A DNA stretch of 64,000 nt. Origin: Bacillus sp. NP157 (lineage in GTDB: Bacteria; Pseudomonadota; Gammaproteobacteria; Xanthomonadales; Rhodanobacteraceae). The translations under genes and the position numbers were made by a program. Below, piece by piece: positions 8,907 to 17,270 of the stretch; the first letter of the stretch is position 1; each line of letters starts with the position of its first letter. A model generated the notes under the pieces. The model searched no databases. It was not told the origin of the DNA and saw only the letters and a list, made by a program, of their open reading frames with translations. The DNA lies in contig CP076546.1 in the NCBI GenBank assembly GCA_018889975.1, positions 1,302,001 through 1,366,000 of the forward strand, in the 5' to 3' direction.

Positions 8907-11009
8907 TCAGGAACGGGTCGCGCGCATGGCCCGTTCAAAGGCGGGCAACAACAGGCGGTTGGTGAAGCCGCTGACGTGGTCGCCGTCGAAGAACAGCGGA
9001 TGTCCGTCGAGGTAGGCGTGGCAGACCGGTCCGGGCGGACACATCAGCGGGAACGGATCCCAGACCGACGCGTTCGGTTGCGAAGCGGCGAGTTCGTGCA
9101 CGGCGGCCAGCATCGGCGCACGCTGTTTTTCGAAGGTGGCACGATCGACATCGGCACCCGCACGACATACCGGGTTCATCCGGTCGTAGCTATCCGCGCA
9201 GCGGAACAAGGGCAGCTTCAGTAGCAGGTTCGGTGCGGTGATCACCGTGCGTGCGCCGGTGGCCTGGATGCGGGCCAGCACCGGCTCGCCGCGGGCGACC
9301 GACGCCTGCAGCGTGTCGCCGCCTGCCGAGGCAGGTTGCGGCGCCGTGCCACCACTGCCCGTGCCGCTGTCGACGACGGCCCACTGGTCGACATGGCGCG
9401 GCATGCGCAGCGAGGGCAGGAACACGACGTCGCCCGGCTTCACTCGCGTGACCAGGTCGTCGAGCACGCGCTGGCTGCTCGCCGCGCAATGCACCGTGTC
9501 GTCGCGCCACGCCTGCAGGCTGAGGAAGGGGCAGCCTTCGTTTTCGTAAAGCGTCACGACGGCACCCGTGTCGCGTGCGTAGCCGGCGAGCATTTCGCTT
9601 AAGGCCACCGCATGCGAATCGCCGATGACGTAGACGTTCGGTGCCGTCGGCTCCGACGTGCAGCGGCTGCCTTCGAAGGTTTGCCGCGAGCCCTTGCCGA
9701 GCGCGACGCTGGTCGAAGGCACGGCACACGCCGGCGCCTCGCGCGCGATGCGCCCCGCGTCGGGGTACCAGTCACGCGCATGCGTCGTCACCGTGGAGAC
9801 GGAGAGGACGGGCTGCGAGTGGGTGATCTGCTTCATCACCCACAGGCCGCTGAAGACGAAGGCCAGGCCGAGCGCGGCCACCATCGGCCGCGGCAGCCGG
9901 CGCAAGCCCTCGGCACGTCGTGCGGGGGTTTCGATGTAGCGATACGAGGCGACGGCGAGGATCCCGGACAGGGCGACCGCCAGCCCTTGCAGCGGCCAGG
10001 TCGCCAGCCCGATGGTCCAGCGGAACAGCACGAACACCGGCCAGTGCCACAGGTAGAGCGAATACGAGAGCCGTCCGACCGTCGCCATCGGTCCCTCGGC
10101 GAGCACGCGGACGAAGGGGTGCGTGAGTTCGACGTGCCGCAGGCACAGGAGCAGGCCCAGCGTGCCGAGTACCGGCATCCATCCACCCGGCGCAGGGAAA
10201 CTGCCCGGCTGGGAGACGACGAAGCCGGCGATCACCAGTGCGAGGGATGCCAGTGCACCGACGAGCCAATGGCGCTGGCTGGTCGCCGCATCCTGCAAAG
10301 GCGCCGCGGGCCACAACGCCTGCAGCTGGTAGAGCAGCACGCCCGCACCGATTTCCCAGAAACGGCTTCCCAGCAGATAGAAGGCCTGCGTCGGATCACG
10401 CGGACCCAGCCATGCGCCGTAAACAAGCGACGACAATGAAGCCGCCGCAGTGACCGCGGTGACGCCCCAACGCCAGCGTCCGCCGCGAAGCCACAGGAAG
10501 AACAGCACGGGGAACAGCAGGTAGAACTGCTCCTCCACGCCGAGCGACCAGGTATGCGTATACGGGTTGAGCTCGGCGATCGGCGAGAAGTAGTCGTTGT
10601 CGGCACGCGCCATCACGACGTTGCTGAAGCCGAAGAACGCGAAGCGGCCGGTCACCTGGTTGCGGTGGCTGAGCCATGCATCGGGTACGAAGACGGCATC
10701 GACCAGGGCGGTCACCAGCAGGCACACGACCAGCGCCGGCGCGATGCGCTGCAAGCGGCGGGCCACGAAGTAGCTGGCGAAGGAAGGCAGGGAGGCCTGC
10801 GGTCGCGAGCCGACCGAGGTGGCGACGACGTAGCCGGAGATGACGAAGAACACGTCGACGCCCGAGAAGCCACCCGGCAGCCACGCACTGTTGAGGTGGT
10901 AGAGCATGACCGCCAGCACGGCGAGGGCGCGCAGCCCATCGATGTACGGGAAGTAGGTATGGCCGTTGGCTTGGCTTTTCATCGTCGAGCTCGGGACGCG
11001 CATAGCCAC
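8907..11009 (-). CDS. OafA/YrhL-type acyltransferase with SGNH domain
   Basis: Up to 700 aa. The N-terminal half is an acyltransferase-3 domain of about ten membrane helices, starting FPYIDGLRALAVLAVMLYHL and containing GVDVFFVISGYV and HTWSLGVEEQFYLLFPV. The C-terminal periplasmic part is SGNH-hydrolase-like: VYVIGDSHAVALSEM (GDSH) and FDGDHVSGFTN (D/H pair). Such fusions O-acetylate or otherwise acylate surface polysaccharides, lipopolysaccharide or exported glucans. Starts at 11009 (GTG), 11003 (ATG) or 10982 (ATG) are all possible; none has a strong ribosome binding site. A 12-bp palindrome lies about 90 bp upstream. Confidence 0.88.
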   Translation of the reverse strand: MAMRVPSSTMKSQANGHTYFPYIDGLRALAVLAVMLYHLNSAWLPGGFSGVDVFFVISGYVVATSVGSRPQASLPSFASYFVARRLQRIAPALVVCLLVTALVDAVFVPDAWLSHRNQVTGRFAFFGFSNVVMARADNDYFSPIAELNPYTHTWSLGVEEQFYLLFPVLFFLWLRGGRWRWGVTAVTAAASLSSLVYGAWLGPRDPTQAFYLLGSRFWEIGAGVLLYQLQALWPAAPLQDAATSQRHWLVGALASLALVIAGFVVSQPGSFPAPGGWMPVLGTLGLLLCLRHVELTHPFVRVLAEGPMATVGRLSYSLYLWHWPVFVLFRWTIGLATWPLQGLAVALSGILAVASYRYIETPARRAEGLRRLPRPMVAALGLAFVFSGLWVMKQITHSQPVLSVSTVTTHARDWYPDAGRIAREAPACAVPSTSVALGKGSRQTFEGSRCTSEPTAPNVYVIGDSHAVALSEMLAGYARDTGAVVTLYENEGCPFLSLQAWRDDTVHCAASSQRVLDDLVTRVKPGDVVFLPSLRMPRHVDQWAVVDSGTGSGGTAPQPASAGGDTLQASVARGEPVLARIQATGARTVITAPNLLLKLPLFRCADSYDRMNPVCRAGADVDRATFEKQRAPMLAAVHELAASQPNASVWDPFPLMCPPGPVCHAYLDGHPLFFDGDHVSGFTNRLLLPAFERAMRATRS

Positions 11010-11097
11010 CGCGGATGGCAGTGGTGGGTGCTGGCAGGCGGTTCCGCACGCGGCAGTGGGGACTGGCGGGCAGGGGGATTCGGGTGGCGTTCGCTAG

Positions 11098-11109
11098 CCT
11101 ACTAGTAGG
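11098..11109. promoter_or_regulatory. Perfect 12-bp palindrome CCTACTAGTAGG
   Basis: The sequence is its own reverse complement and lies in the promoter region upstream of the acyltransferase gene. It could be an operator; no regulator is encoded next to it. Confidence 0.35.
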
Positions 11110-11238
11110 ATGGGTTATGTCAAGGGCGGCATCGGACAGATGCCTCAACGGGCACCGTTACGGTGCAATTGTCGGCAGGCTGCCTTTCGTTCGGCTGACA
11201 GTAAGCGGGACGGTCCCCGGGCCTCTGCCGGAACGGGG

Positions 11239-11553
11239 TCAGGCGACCTGGCGCAGCGCCTCGTCATAGGCGACGTTGATTTCCGCCGCGCGCTGTTCTG
11301 CCTCGTCACGGGCTGCCTTACCCTGATTGACCACGCGATCCGGGTGGAACTCACGGATAAGACGGCGGTAGGCGTCCACGATCTGCTCGCGGGTGGCGTC
11401 CGGTGCGACGTTCAGCACTTCATGCCATGGCCGCCTGATGTTGATCGGCGCCAGGGTGTTTCGCGCCTGTTTCGGCTTGCCGATGAACGAGGCGGTGATC
11501 TTGTAGCCAAGGAACAGCGCGACCACGATGACGAAGATTTCAGTGCTGGTCAT
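11239..11553 (-). CDS. Membrane-anchored J-domain (DnaJ-like) protein
   Basis: A 104-aa protein with an N-terminal membrane helix (residues 4-18, TEIFVIVVALFLGYK) and a J-domain from about residue 43 (WHEVLNVAPDATREQIVDAY) including the essential HPD at 70-72 and the EINVAYDEALR end. J-domains stimulate the ATPase of Hsp70 (DnaK); the anchor would recruit DnaK to the membrane. It overlaps the stop of the upstream membrane-protein gene in an ATGA, so it is the last gene of a three-gene operon with DUF2167. The G/F, zinc and substrate-binding regions of full DnaJ are absent. Confidence 0.88.
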   Translation of the reverse strand: MTSTEIFVIVVALFLGYKITASFIGKPKQARNTLAPINIRRPWHEVLNVAPDATREQIVDAYRRLIREFHPDRVVNQGKAARDEAEQRAAEINVAYDEALRQVA

Positions 11554-12263
11554 GCGAGCGCGCCTTCGATGTGCCGGGAGTAAGCCTGGAGTTGCCGGTG
11601 CCGGTCACTGTCGAGGTCGACAAGAGCCATCTCGTCGCGGACACGGGCCTGGATGGCGCGGGTGAGTCGTTCGCGCTCGGGGGCGTCGAGCAGGGCGTGC
11701 GCGACGGAAACGATGTCGAAGCGATCGCCCGCGCGCTGGCCCTGCTTGCGCATGACGTTCAGCGCGTAGGGTGCGCAAAGCAGCGCGTCGGAGCTGATGC
11801 TGGTGGCGTCCTTGCGACTCAATCCCGTCAGGCGCCGGACGCGCCACAGGCGCAGCACGGCGGCAAGGATCGACACATACAGCGCGGCCATCCAGCCGAG
11901 GATCACGTGGATCGGGCTGTAGACGACCGCGGGCATGGCGGCGAAGACGCAGGCGACGAGCAACACGGGCCCCGCGCAGGCGGACACGCCGATACGCCAT
12001 GCACGCAAGCCGTGCAGTGGCGCGGCGTGCGCGGGTGCCTGCAGCGAGGACCAACGAAGGCGAAGCAGGCTGCGCGCGGGTGCGAGCATCGGCGGCAGGA
12101 ACACATGACGACCGGCGAGCTGGAAGTCCGAACCCACCGAGACCGACCAGCGGCCGTTGCGCCCTTCCTGGAACACCACTTCGTTGTGATAGAGCAACAG
12201 CACGGCGTCGTAGACATACATCGCTACGACGCCTGCCAGCAGCCACCACGCGTGTGCAAGCAT
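11550..12263 (-). CDS. Hypothetical membrane protein
   Basis: A 237-aa protein of unknown family. An N-terminal helix (residues 5-24, AWWLLAGVVAMYVYDAVLLL) and two helices around residues 92-138 (VLLVACVFAAMPAVVYSP, VILGWMAALYVSILAAV) are visible; the first helix is followed by a soluble part with EVVFQEGRNGRWSVSVGSDF and the C-terminus is charged. It starts 8 bp after the DUF2167 stop and overlaps the J-domain gene by 4 bp. The operon suggests a membrane-associated complex, whose purpose is unknown. Confidence 0.75.
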   Translation of the reverse strand: MLAHAWWLLAGVVAMYVYDAVLLLYHNEVVFQEGRNGRWSVSVGSDFQLAGRHVFLPPMLAPARSLLRLRWSSLQAPAHAAPLHGLRAWRIGVSACAGPVLLVACVFAAMPAVVYSPIHVILGWMAALYVSILAAVLRLWRVRRLTGLSRKDATSISSDALLCAPYALNVMRKQGQRAGDRFDIVSVAHALLDAPERERLTRAIQARVRDEMALVDLDSDRHRQLQAYSRHIEGALA

Positions 12264-12271
12264 CCGCGAGG

Positions 12272-13108
12272 TCAGCCTTGCTTGCGGCTGAAGATCCGCT
12301 TGAAGAAGGTGCCCACGGCGGCGAGGCCGACAAGCACCAGCTTCCAGCCCGCGGCGAGCGCGCTGAGGATCACGGCGAAGAAGCCCTTCTTCGCGGCCAC
12401 GGCCGCGGCACCGCCGACGATCAGCGCGCCCAGTCCGTATTCGGCCACGCGGTCACCGGTGTGGAAATCGGTGTAGGCCTGGCCGGCGTTGAAGGCGAAG
12501 CCGCCGATCGCGCTCTTGAACTGGCCAATGGCCGTGGTCAGGTCTTCCGGGTCAGCCACCAGCACGACGCTCATCACGCCGCTGCGGCCGAGCAGGCGCG
12601 CGTTGTAGTTCACCGATTCGTGCTGGGTCTTGTTGTTGCGAAGCACGAACGCCCAGGTCAGCGACTTGAACGTCGCGTCGTACTGCGGCCTGGTCTTCCA
12701 GCCGGTCACCGACAGAGGATCCCAGCCGTTCTGCAGGCGTTCCTTGTTGCTTTCCTCGGTGCCTTCGGTGACCGACTTCAGCAGGTCGTCGGCGTCGAGC
12801 TTTTCGTCGTCCTTCACGTAGCCGACGTCGTCATAGTCGAAGAAGGCCGCCCAGTCGAGAGCCTTCGGGGCCAGGGTATAGGTGTCGCTGTCGCTGGACG
12901 GGTTGTGCATGATCTTGTCCAGCCGGCGGGTGCCATCGGGACCGAGGAAGGCATAGCCCTCCGGCACATCCATGCTGGCCTGCGTACCGACCTGCACCTT
13001 GGTCGGGCCGACCTGCCAGGGCAGGTCCTTGATCTCTTCGGCGTGCGCCACGAAGGCAAGCAGCGAGAGCGCGAGCAGGGTCGCGAAACGATGGACGAAC
13101 TTGGACAT
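12272..13108 (-). CDS. DUF2167 family exported membrane protein
   Basis: A 278-aa protein from the ATG at 13108, preceded by AGGAAG at proper spacing. A signal peptide (residues 1-23, ending AFVAHA) is followed by a periplasmic region with DUF2167 features: PWQVGPTKVQVG, DVPEGYAFLGPDGTRRL, LNNGW-like QNGWDPLSVTGWKTRPQYD, and FNAGQAYTDFHTGDRVAEYGL before two C-terminal membrane helices and a basic tail. The family is widespread in proteobacteria but has no assigned biochemical role. It leads the operon with the membrane protein and J-domain protein. Confidence 0.88.
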   Translation of the reverse strand: MSKFVHRFATLLALSLLAFVAHAEEIKDLPWQVGPTKVQVGTQASMDVPEGYAFLGPDGTRRLDKIMHNPSSDSDTYTLAPKALDWAAFFDYDDVGYVKDDEKLDADDLLKSVTEGTEESNKERLQNGWDPLSVTGWKTRPQYDATFKSLTWAFVLRNNKTQHESVNYNARLLGRSGVMSVVLVADPEDLTTAIGQFKSAIGGFAFNAGQAYTDFHTGDRVAEYGLGALIVGGAAAVAAKKGFFAVILSALAAGWKLVLVGLAAVGTFFKRIFSRKQG

Positions 13109-13280
13109 ATCAATCTTCCTGAGCGTGCGCGACGACGCGCGAATACGACCCGCCATGGGCGAGCCCCTTGTCCTTACACATGCCGAAGTCCCCTGACGCG
13201 GCAGGTAAAAAGTGTGAAGGCGTGGGGGCGGGGCGTCAAGCGCGCCTGGCGGCGGGCACGCAGGTGGCGTGCCCGCTTCG

Positions 13281-15227
13281 TCACGTCCTGGGCCGCAACA
13301 GCGCGGTGAGACGGTCCGGACGCGTCGGGTCGCGCTGCAGATGCGGATAACGGAGACCCTGCGCGTAGTCCAGTTCCGCCGTGTGCGGCTTACCGTCGAG
13401 TTTCCAGCTCAACACAACGCGATGCTGCGGCGTCTGGCGGACCGCACTCAGAAGGCCTGCGCTCGTAAAGGGCTGGTCATTCACCTGGGTGATCGTCTCG
13501 CCGGGAGCCATCCGGGCCTTAAACGCGGGACTGTCCCACACGACACCGACGACGCGTCCCTTCTCGTCGACCGACAGACCGATCGAGCTGCTTAGATTCG
13601 TCGCACCCGACTCTTTCTCATCCTGCAGGAACGTCGCCGTGGGCGTATCGGTGTAGGCTAGGGTCCAACCCATCTTTTGCAAACCCTGCAAAACAAGGTC
13701 ATCCCTGGCCTCGAGGCGCTGGCTCAGATAGGTTTGCCAGTCACCCGGTGCAAGGCCGGCAAGGGTGCCGGCGATATCCGCCATGGTGTACGTCGATACG
13801 TCGCCCGGCGTGCCAGTGACGGCAAAAAAGCGGTGGGCGAAGTCGTCCATCCCGACCCGGCCATGACTTTGCGCGTCGAGCTGTGCGTGCACGTCCAGCC
13901 ACAGCAGCACGCCTTCGCCGTAGTAATCCTTGCGACGCTGCCATTCGGGCCAGACCGTCGTCCGCCCGGTGACGTAGAGGGGGTCGTTGGTGGTGTCTTC
14001 GAGACTCTTCCATGCCCGGCCCCGGACCTGGGCCACCGAGGCAGCGTCCATCGCGAGTTTGTCGAGCGTTTCCTCGACGGTGCGCATGCCGCTGCGCGCC
14101 GCGAGGACGCGACCCCAGAACTCGGTCTGGCCCTCGTATACCCAGAGCAGACTGTTACGCGCGACGACGTTCGGCGAGGCCACCCAGCTGTCGGCAGGCT
14201 GCCGCCAGCGGCCATTCCAGGCATGGACATGCTCGTGTGCAATCAGGTCGCGATTGTTCAGCTGCGTGGCAGGCTCACGAAAATAGCCAGCAGGGAGGTG
14301 GATTTCGGCGGAGCTGACATGCTCGTTTCCACCCGTGGAGAAGTCGTCGCTCAGGACGACCAGGCCGTCGAAGTGATCGTAAGGTGGGCGTCCCATGACG
14401 GCACCGGTCTCGCGGACCAGCTTCTTCAATGCAGCCAGGTCGCCAGCGCCTATCGCCAGGTCAGCCGGGTCGCTGGCCATCACGTCCAGCTGCATGGGCG
14501 GCTGACCGGTAGCGCCCAGGGCCACGCGTTTGGAGAATCGGGAGGCAAGTACCGGAGAATCCAGCAGCGTGCCAAGCGACACCGGACTGAAACGTGTCTC
14601 TCCTGTCGCCGGATCGGAGCCGGCCGTGGTGAGCGATGACGCCAGGGTCATTTCCTTAGGCAGCTTGAGGCTTGCCTGGACGGGAATGTTTCGCACCGAC
14701 CAGCCCGCGGGATAAACCAGCACGTGCTGCCAGGCGACGCTGACCAGGTCATCGCGAAGCAGGTGCTCATCCACGCGCGTGATGTATTGCAGGTCGACCA
14801 TCAACGAGCCGGTGCCTTCCGGAACCGAGAGGTGGAACGCGTGCATATCGACGGCGTCACGCGTCCAGGGAATAGGCACGCCGTTGGCGGTGATGGCCAG
14901 GCCGGCCAGGCTTGCCGCAGAGACGGTGCGGCCATGACTGGAGATCTCCCATTCCGGGTAGAGCAGCGTGAGTGGTCCTGCGGCCTGGACCGGTATCACT
15001 TCATGTGCCCGGAAAATCTTCTGCGCCGTGTCGGTGGCATCCACGTCGAGCGTGATCTGTCCCGCGAATGCGCGGTCGGTCGGCGGTGCGATCACGCCGG
15101 TGGCCTCCTGCGCGGCATCGACTCCGCCCGGGTGCTTCGCCGCCGGCGCCGCAGCGACGCAAGCTGACGCACACGCAAGAAGAGCCACTGCGACGGGCAA
15201 GCGGCGGGCAGGCGACGGCATACGCAT
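13281..15227 (-). CDS. Secreted M61 family metallopeptidase with PDZ domain
   Basis: A 648-aa protein from the ATG at 15227 (15221 is an in-frame alternative); the open frame upstream is not protein-like. A signal peptide covers about residues 1-28. The M61 N-terminal beta domain is followed by the catalytic HEHVHAWNG at 331-339 (H331, E332, H335) and WVYEGQTEFWG, whose glutamate is the usual third zinc ligand. A PDZ domain follows near the C-terminus (SSIGLSVDEKGRVVGVVWDS, GETITQVNDQPF). The family includes glycyl aminopeptidases. It would act in the periplasm or outside the cell. Substrate is not known. Confidence 0.9.
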   Translation of the reverse strand: MRMPSPARRLPVAVALLACASACVAAAPAAKHPGGVDAAQEATGVIAPPTDRAFAGQITLDVDATDTAQKIFRAHEVIPVQAAGPLTLLYPEWEISSHGRTVSAASLAGLAITANGVPIPWTRDAVDMHAFHLSVPEGTGSLMVDLQYITRVDEHLLRDDLVSVAWQHVLVYPAGWSVRNIPVQASLKLPKEMTLASSLTTAGSDPATGETRFSPVSLGTLLDSPVLASRFSKRVALGATGQPPMQLDVMASDPADLAIGAGDLAALKKLVRETGAVMGRPPYDHFDGLVVLSDDFSTGGNEHVSSAEIHLPAGYFREPATQLNNRDLIAHEHVHAWNGRWRQPADSWVASPNVVARNSLLWVYEGQTEFWGRVLAARSGMRTVEETLDKLAMDAASVAQVRGRAWKSLEDTTNDPLYVTGRTTVWPEWQRRKDYYGEGVLLWLDVHAQLDAQSHGRVGMDDFAHRFFAVTGTPGDVSTYTMADIAGTLAGLAPGDWQTYLSQRLEARDDLVLQGLQKMGWTLAYTDTPTATFLQDEKESGATNLSSSIGLSVDEKGRVVGVVWDSPAFKARMAPGETITQVNDQPFTSAGLLSAVRQTPQHRVVLSWKLDGKPHTAELDYAQGLRYPHLQRDPTRPDRLTALLRPRT

Positions 15228-15337
15228 TCCAAGGCAGGCGGGGCGCCAATTATTGTCCGGCATCGGTGGCGCGCAAAGGGGCCGTCGGCAGTTCACCTTC
15301 TGACATCCGCCAACGGTGATGACCAGGCTGACTCGGC

Positions 15338-15631
15338 CTAACGACGGGATCGCGCCGTTAGCGTGACGGTCACGGCGAGCGCGGCGAGAATCCAGGCCAC
15401 GATGAAGGCGGTCGCCGGGCTTCCGTCGAGCATCGCCAGGATCCACAGCTTTAAGGCTGGAACGTCGCCGGGCGTCGACGTGACGAAGTAGCCAGCGCAA
15501 AGAATCCCGATCAGGGAAGACAACGCGAACGCGGACCATCGGCCTCGCGATGTCTTGCCAAGCAGGAGGGCCAGCAGGCGGGTGACGACCGCGCCAGCGA
15601 TGATTCCCCAGAGACCTGCGATCACCAGCAT
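15338..15631 (-). CDS. Small membrane protein, unknown
   Basis: A 97-aa protein from the ATG at 15631 (an ATG at 15685 gives 18 more residues). Three hydrophobic segments are visible: LVIAGLWGIIAGAVVTRLLALL, SAFALSSLIGILCAGYFVT, and ATAFIVAWILAALAVTVTL. The C-terminus is basic (ARSRR). No family recognised. It lies between the S10 and M61 peptidase genes on the same strand. Confidence 0.6.
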   Translation of the reverse strand: MLVIAGLWGIIAGAVVTRLLALLLGKTSRGRWSAFALSSLIGILCAGYFVTSTPGDVPALKLWILAMLDGSPATAFIVAWILAALAVTVTLTARSRR

Positions 15632-15710
15632 GGATGCGCGCTCCCGGACGTGACTGACATGAAAACCGCGAGGTCCGATCGCCATGTAAGCACACCCGTG
15701 TGGCTGGCGA

Positions 15711-17111
15711 CTACCTCCTGGTGATGAACGCCCGCAAGTCCCGTGCGAGCACCGGCCGCTGCGCCGGGTCTTCCCCGATCGTGTGCCCGGACGGATAGAC
15801 GTGGCTGCTCCAACGGTCGCTGGGGACGCCAGCCTGGCGCAGGGTGAGGATGCCCGCGTAGACCGGCGTGCTCAGGTCGTAGATGCCGCCGGCGGTGAAC
15901 AGGCGGAGCGACGGGCTGGCTTGCATCGCGCTTGCCAGGTAGCCCGCGAATGGCCATTGGTCCGGGCCGCCACCGTAGTCCCAGCTCCTGTTGATGCTGA
16001 GGTTGAGCATGCGGTAGGCAACGTTGGAGCGGTAGCCGAGCGTGAGCAGGTAACGCGCCATGAGGGTGGAGGGCCGCTTGCCCAGGGTCATGCCGGGGTC
16101 GTTGTACGGCGGTGGCAGCGAGCCAAGGGTCTTGTCGGCGGTGGCGCGTGTGTCGAGGCTGCCGACGACCAGGCCCTGGTCCTTGAGCAGGTCGTGCCGG
16201 AATGCGGGGGATTCGGGCACGCCGGTGTTCTTTTCGCCGGCGGTGGGAGCGGTGCCGGTCCAGTCGCTTATCTGTGTTGGCGAAGCGGCCGACGTGTCCA
16301 CCGCCCGGGCGTAGGCATCAGCCCCCGACGGCAGCCCGGTGCTGCCCTTGTGGTGGTACCACGCGGTGGCGGCCATGCTGGGAAGTCGGCCGCTCGCCTG
16401 CATCGCAGGATCGGGCAGTCCACCCAGCGCGAGCGAAAGCAGCACGACCCCGTGGATGCGCGATGCGTCCTCGGCGGATGCAAAGTGCAGCATCGCCGTC
16501 GCCCGCGCCGTGCCATAGCTCTCGCCAACGACGAAGACTTTGGCGTCCTCGCGGCCGTGGTTGGCCAGCCAGGCGTCCATCGCCTGGAGGATCAATCGGG
16601 CATCGCCTTCCGCCGTCCATGCCGCCCTGGGCGTGGTCCCGTGGAACGGGGCGCTGGCACCGGTCCCCAGCGGGTCGATGAAGACAAGGTCGGCGACGTC
16701 GAGCAAGGTGTCCGGGTTGCTTGCGAAATCGTCGTGGCCTGGGTCATAGCGGACCGGCCCGAAGCCCTCCAGGTGCAGCGACCAGGACGACGCGCCGGGG
16801 CCGCCGTTGAACAGGAAGACGACGGGGCGCGTACGGTCGGCCGGGAGCTTCGTGTAGCCGAAGGTGGTGACCAGGCCTACGGTTTGGCCTGCCTCGGTCG
16901 CTGGGTATTCATCGACGGAGGCTTCGTACGGCATGGATCCTGCCGCGGCCTGCCAGGATCGGGCGGCCCGAACGTGGATCGGCTCGCGGGGCGCCTGCTC
17001 CGTAGTGGGGGCGAAGGCCAGCACAGCAGCCTGGCCCGGCGAGAGATCGCCCGCCATGGCGGGCAGGGCGCAGGAGAGGAGGGCGGCAAGCAGGAGCGGG
17101 TAAGGGCGCAT
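15711..17111 (-). CDS. Secreted S10 family serine carboxypeptidase-like protein
   Basis: A 466-aa protein with a signal peptide (residues 1-20, ending ALPAMA). The oxyanion-hole strand FNGGPGASSW is at 101-110, the nucleophile elbow VGESYG puts Ser at 198, and the C-terminal AGGIYDLSTP and YPSGHTIGED supply the Asp and His of the triad. FIDPLGTGAS matches the S10 signature. The family removes C-terminal residues from peptides, mostly at acidic pH. The gene shares strand and secreted-peptidase theme with the M61 gene downstream, suggesting peptide scavenging in the periplasm or outside. Confidence 0.9.
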   Translation of the reverse strand: MRPYPLLLAALLSCALPAMAGDLSPGQAAVLAFAPTTEQAPREPIHVRAARSWQAAAGSMPYEASVDEYPATEAGQTVGLVTTFGYTKLPADRTRPVVFLFNGGPGASSWSLHLEGFGPVRYDPGHDDFASNPDTLLDVADLVFIDPLGTGASAPFHGTTPRAAWTAEGDARLILQAMDAWLANHGREDAKVFVVGESYGTARATAMLHFASAEDASRIHGVVLLSLALGGLPDPAMQASGRLPSMAATAWYHHKGSTGLPSGADAYARAVDTSAASPTQISDWTGTAPTAGEKNTGVPESPAFRHDLLKDQGLVVGSLDTRATADKTLGSLPPPYNDPGMTLGKRPSTLMARYLLTLGYRSNVAYRMLNLSINRSWDYGGGPDQWPFAGYLASAMQASPSLRLFTAGGIYDLSTPVYAGILTLRQAGVPSDRWSSHVYPSGHTIGEDPAQRPVLARDLRAFITRR

Positions 17112-17270
17112 CGGCTCGAATCGTCTGACGAGGGCTCAAGCATTGTGCCGGGACGGATATGCAGGGCGCATGTGCATCACAGGTGCCATGTGCGGGCCTG
17201 CGCCTGCCGTCGCCACGTGACCCTCTCACTGCCGTAACGCGCTGGGTGGGAGTCTGGCAGCTTCGGGAGC

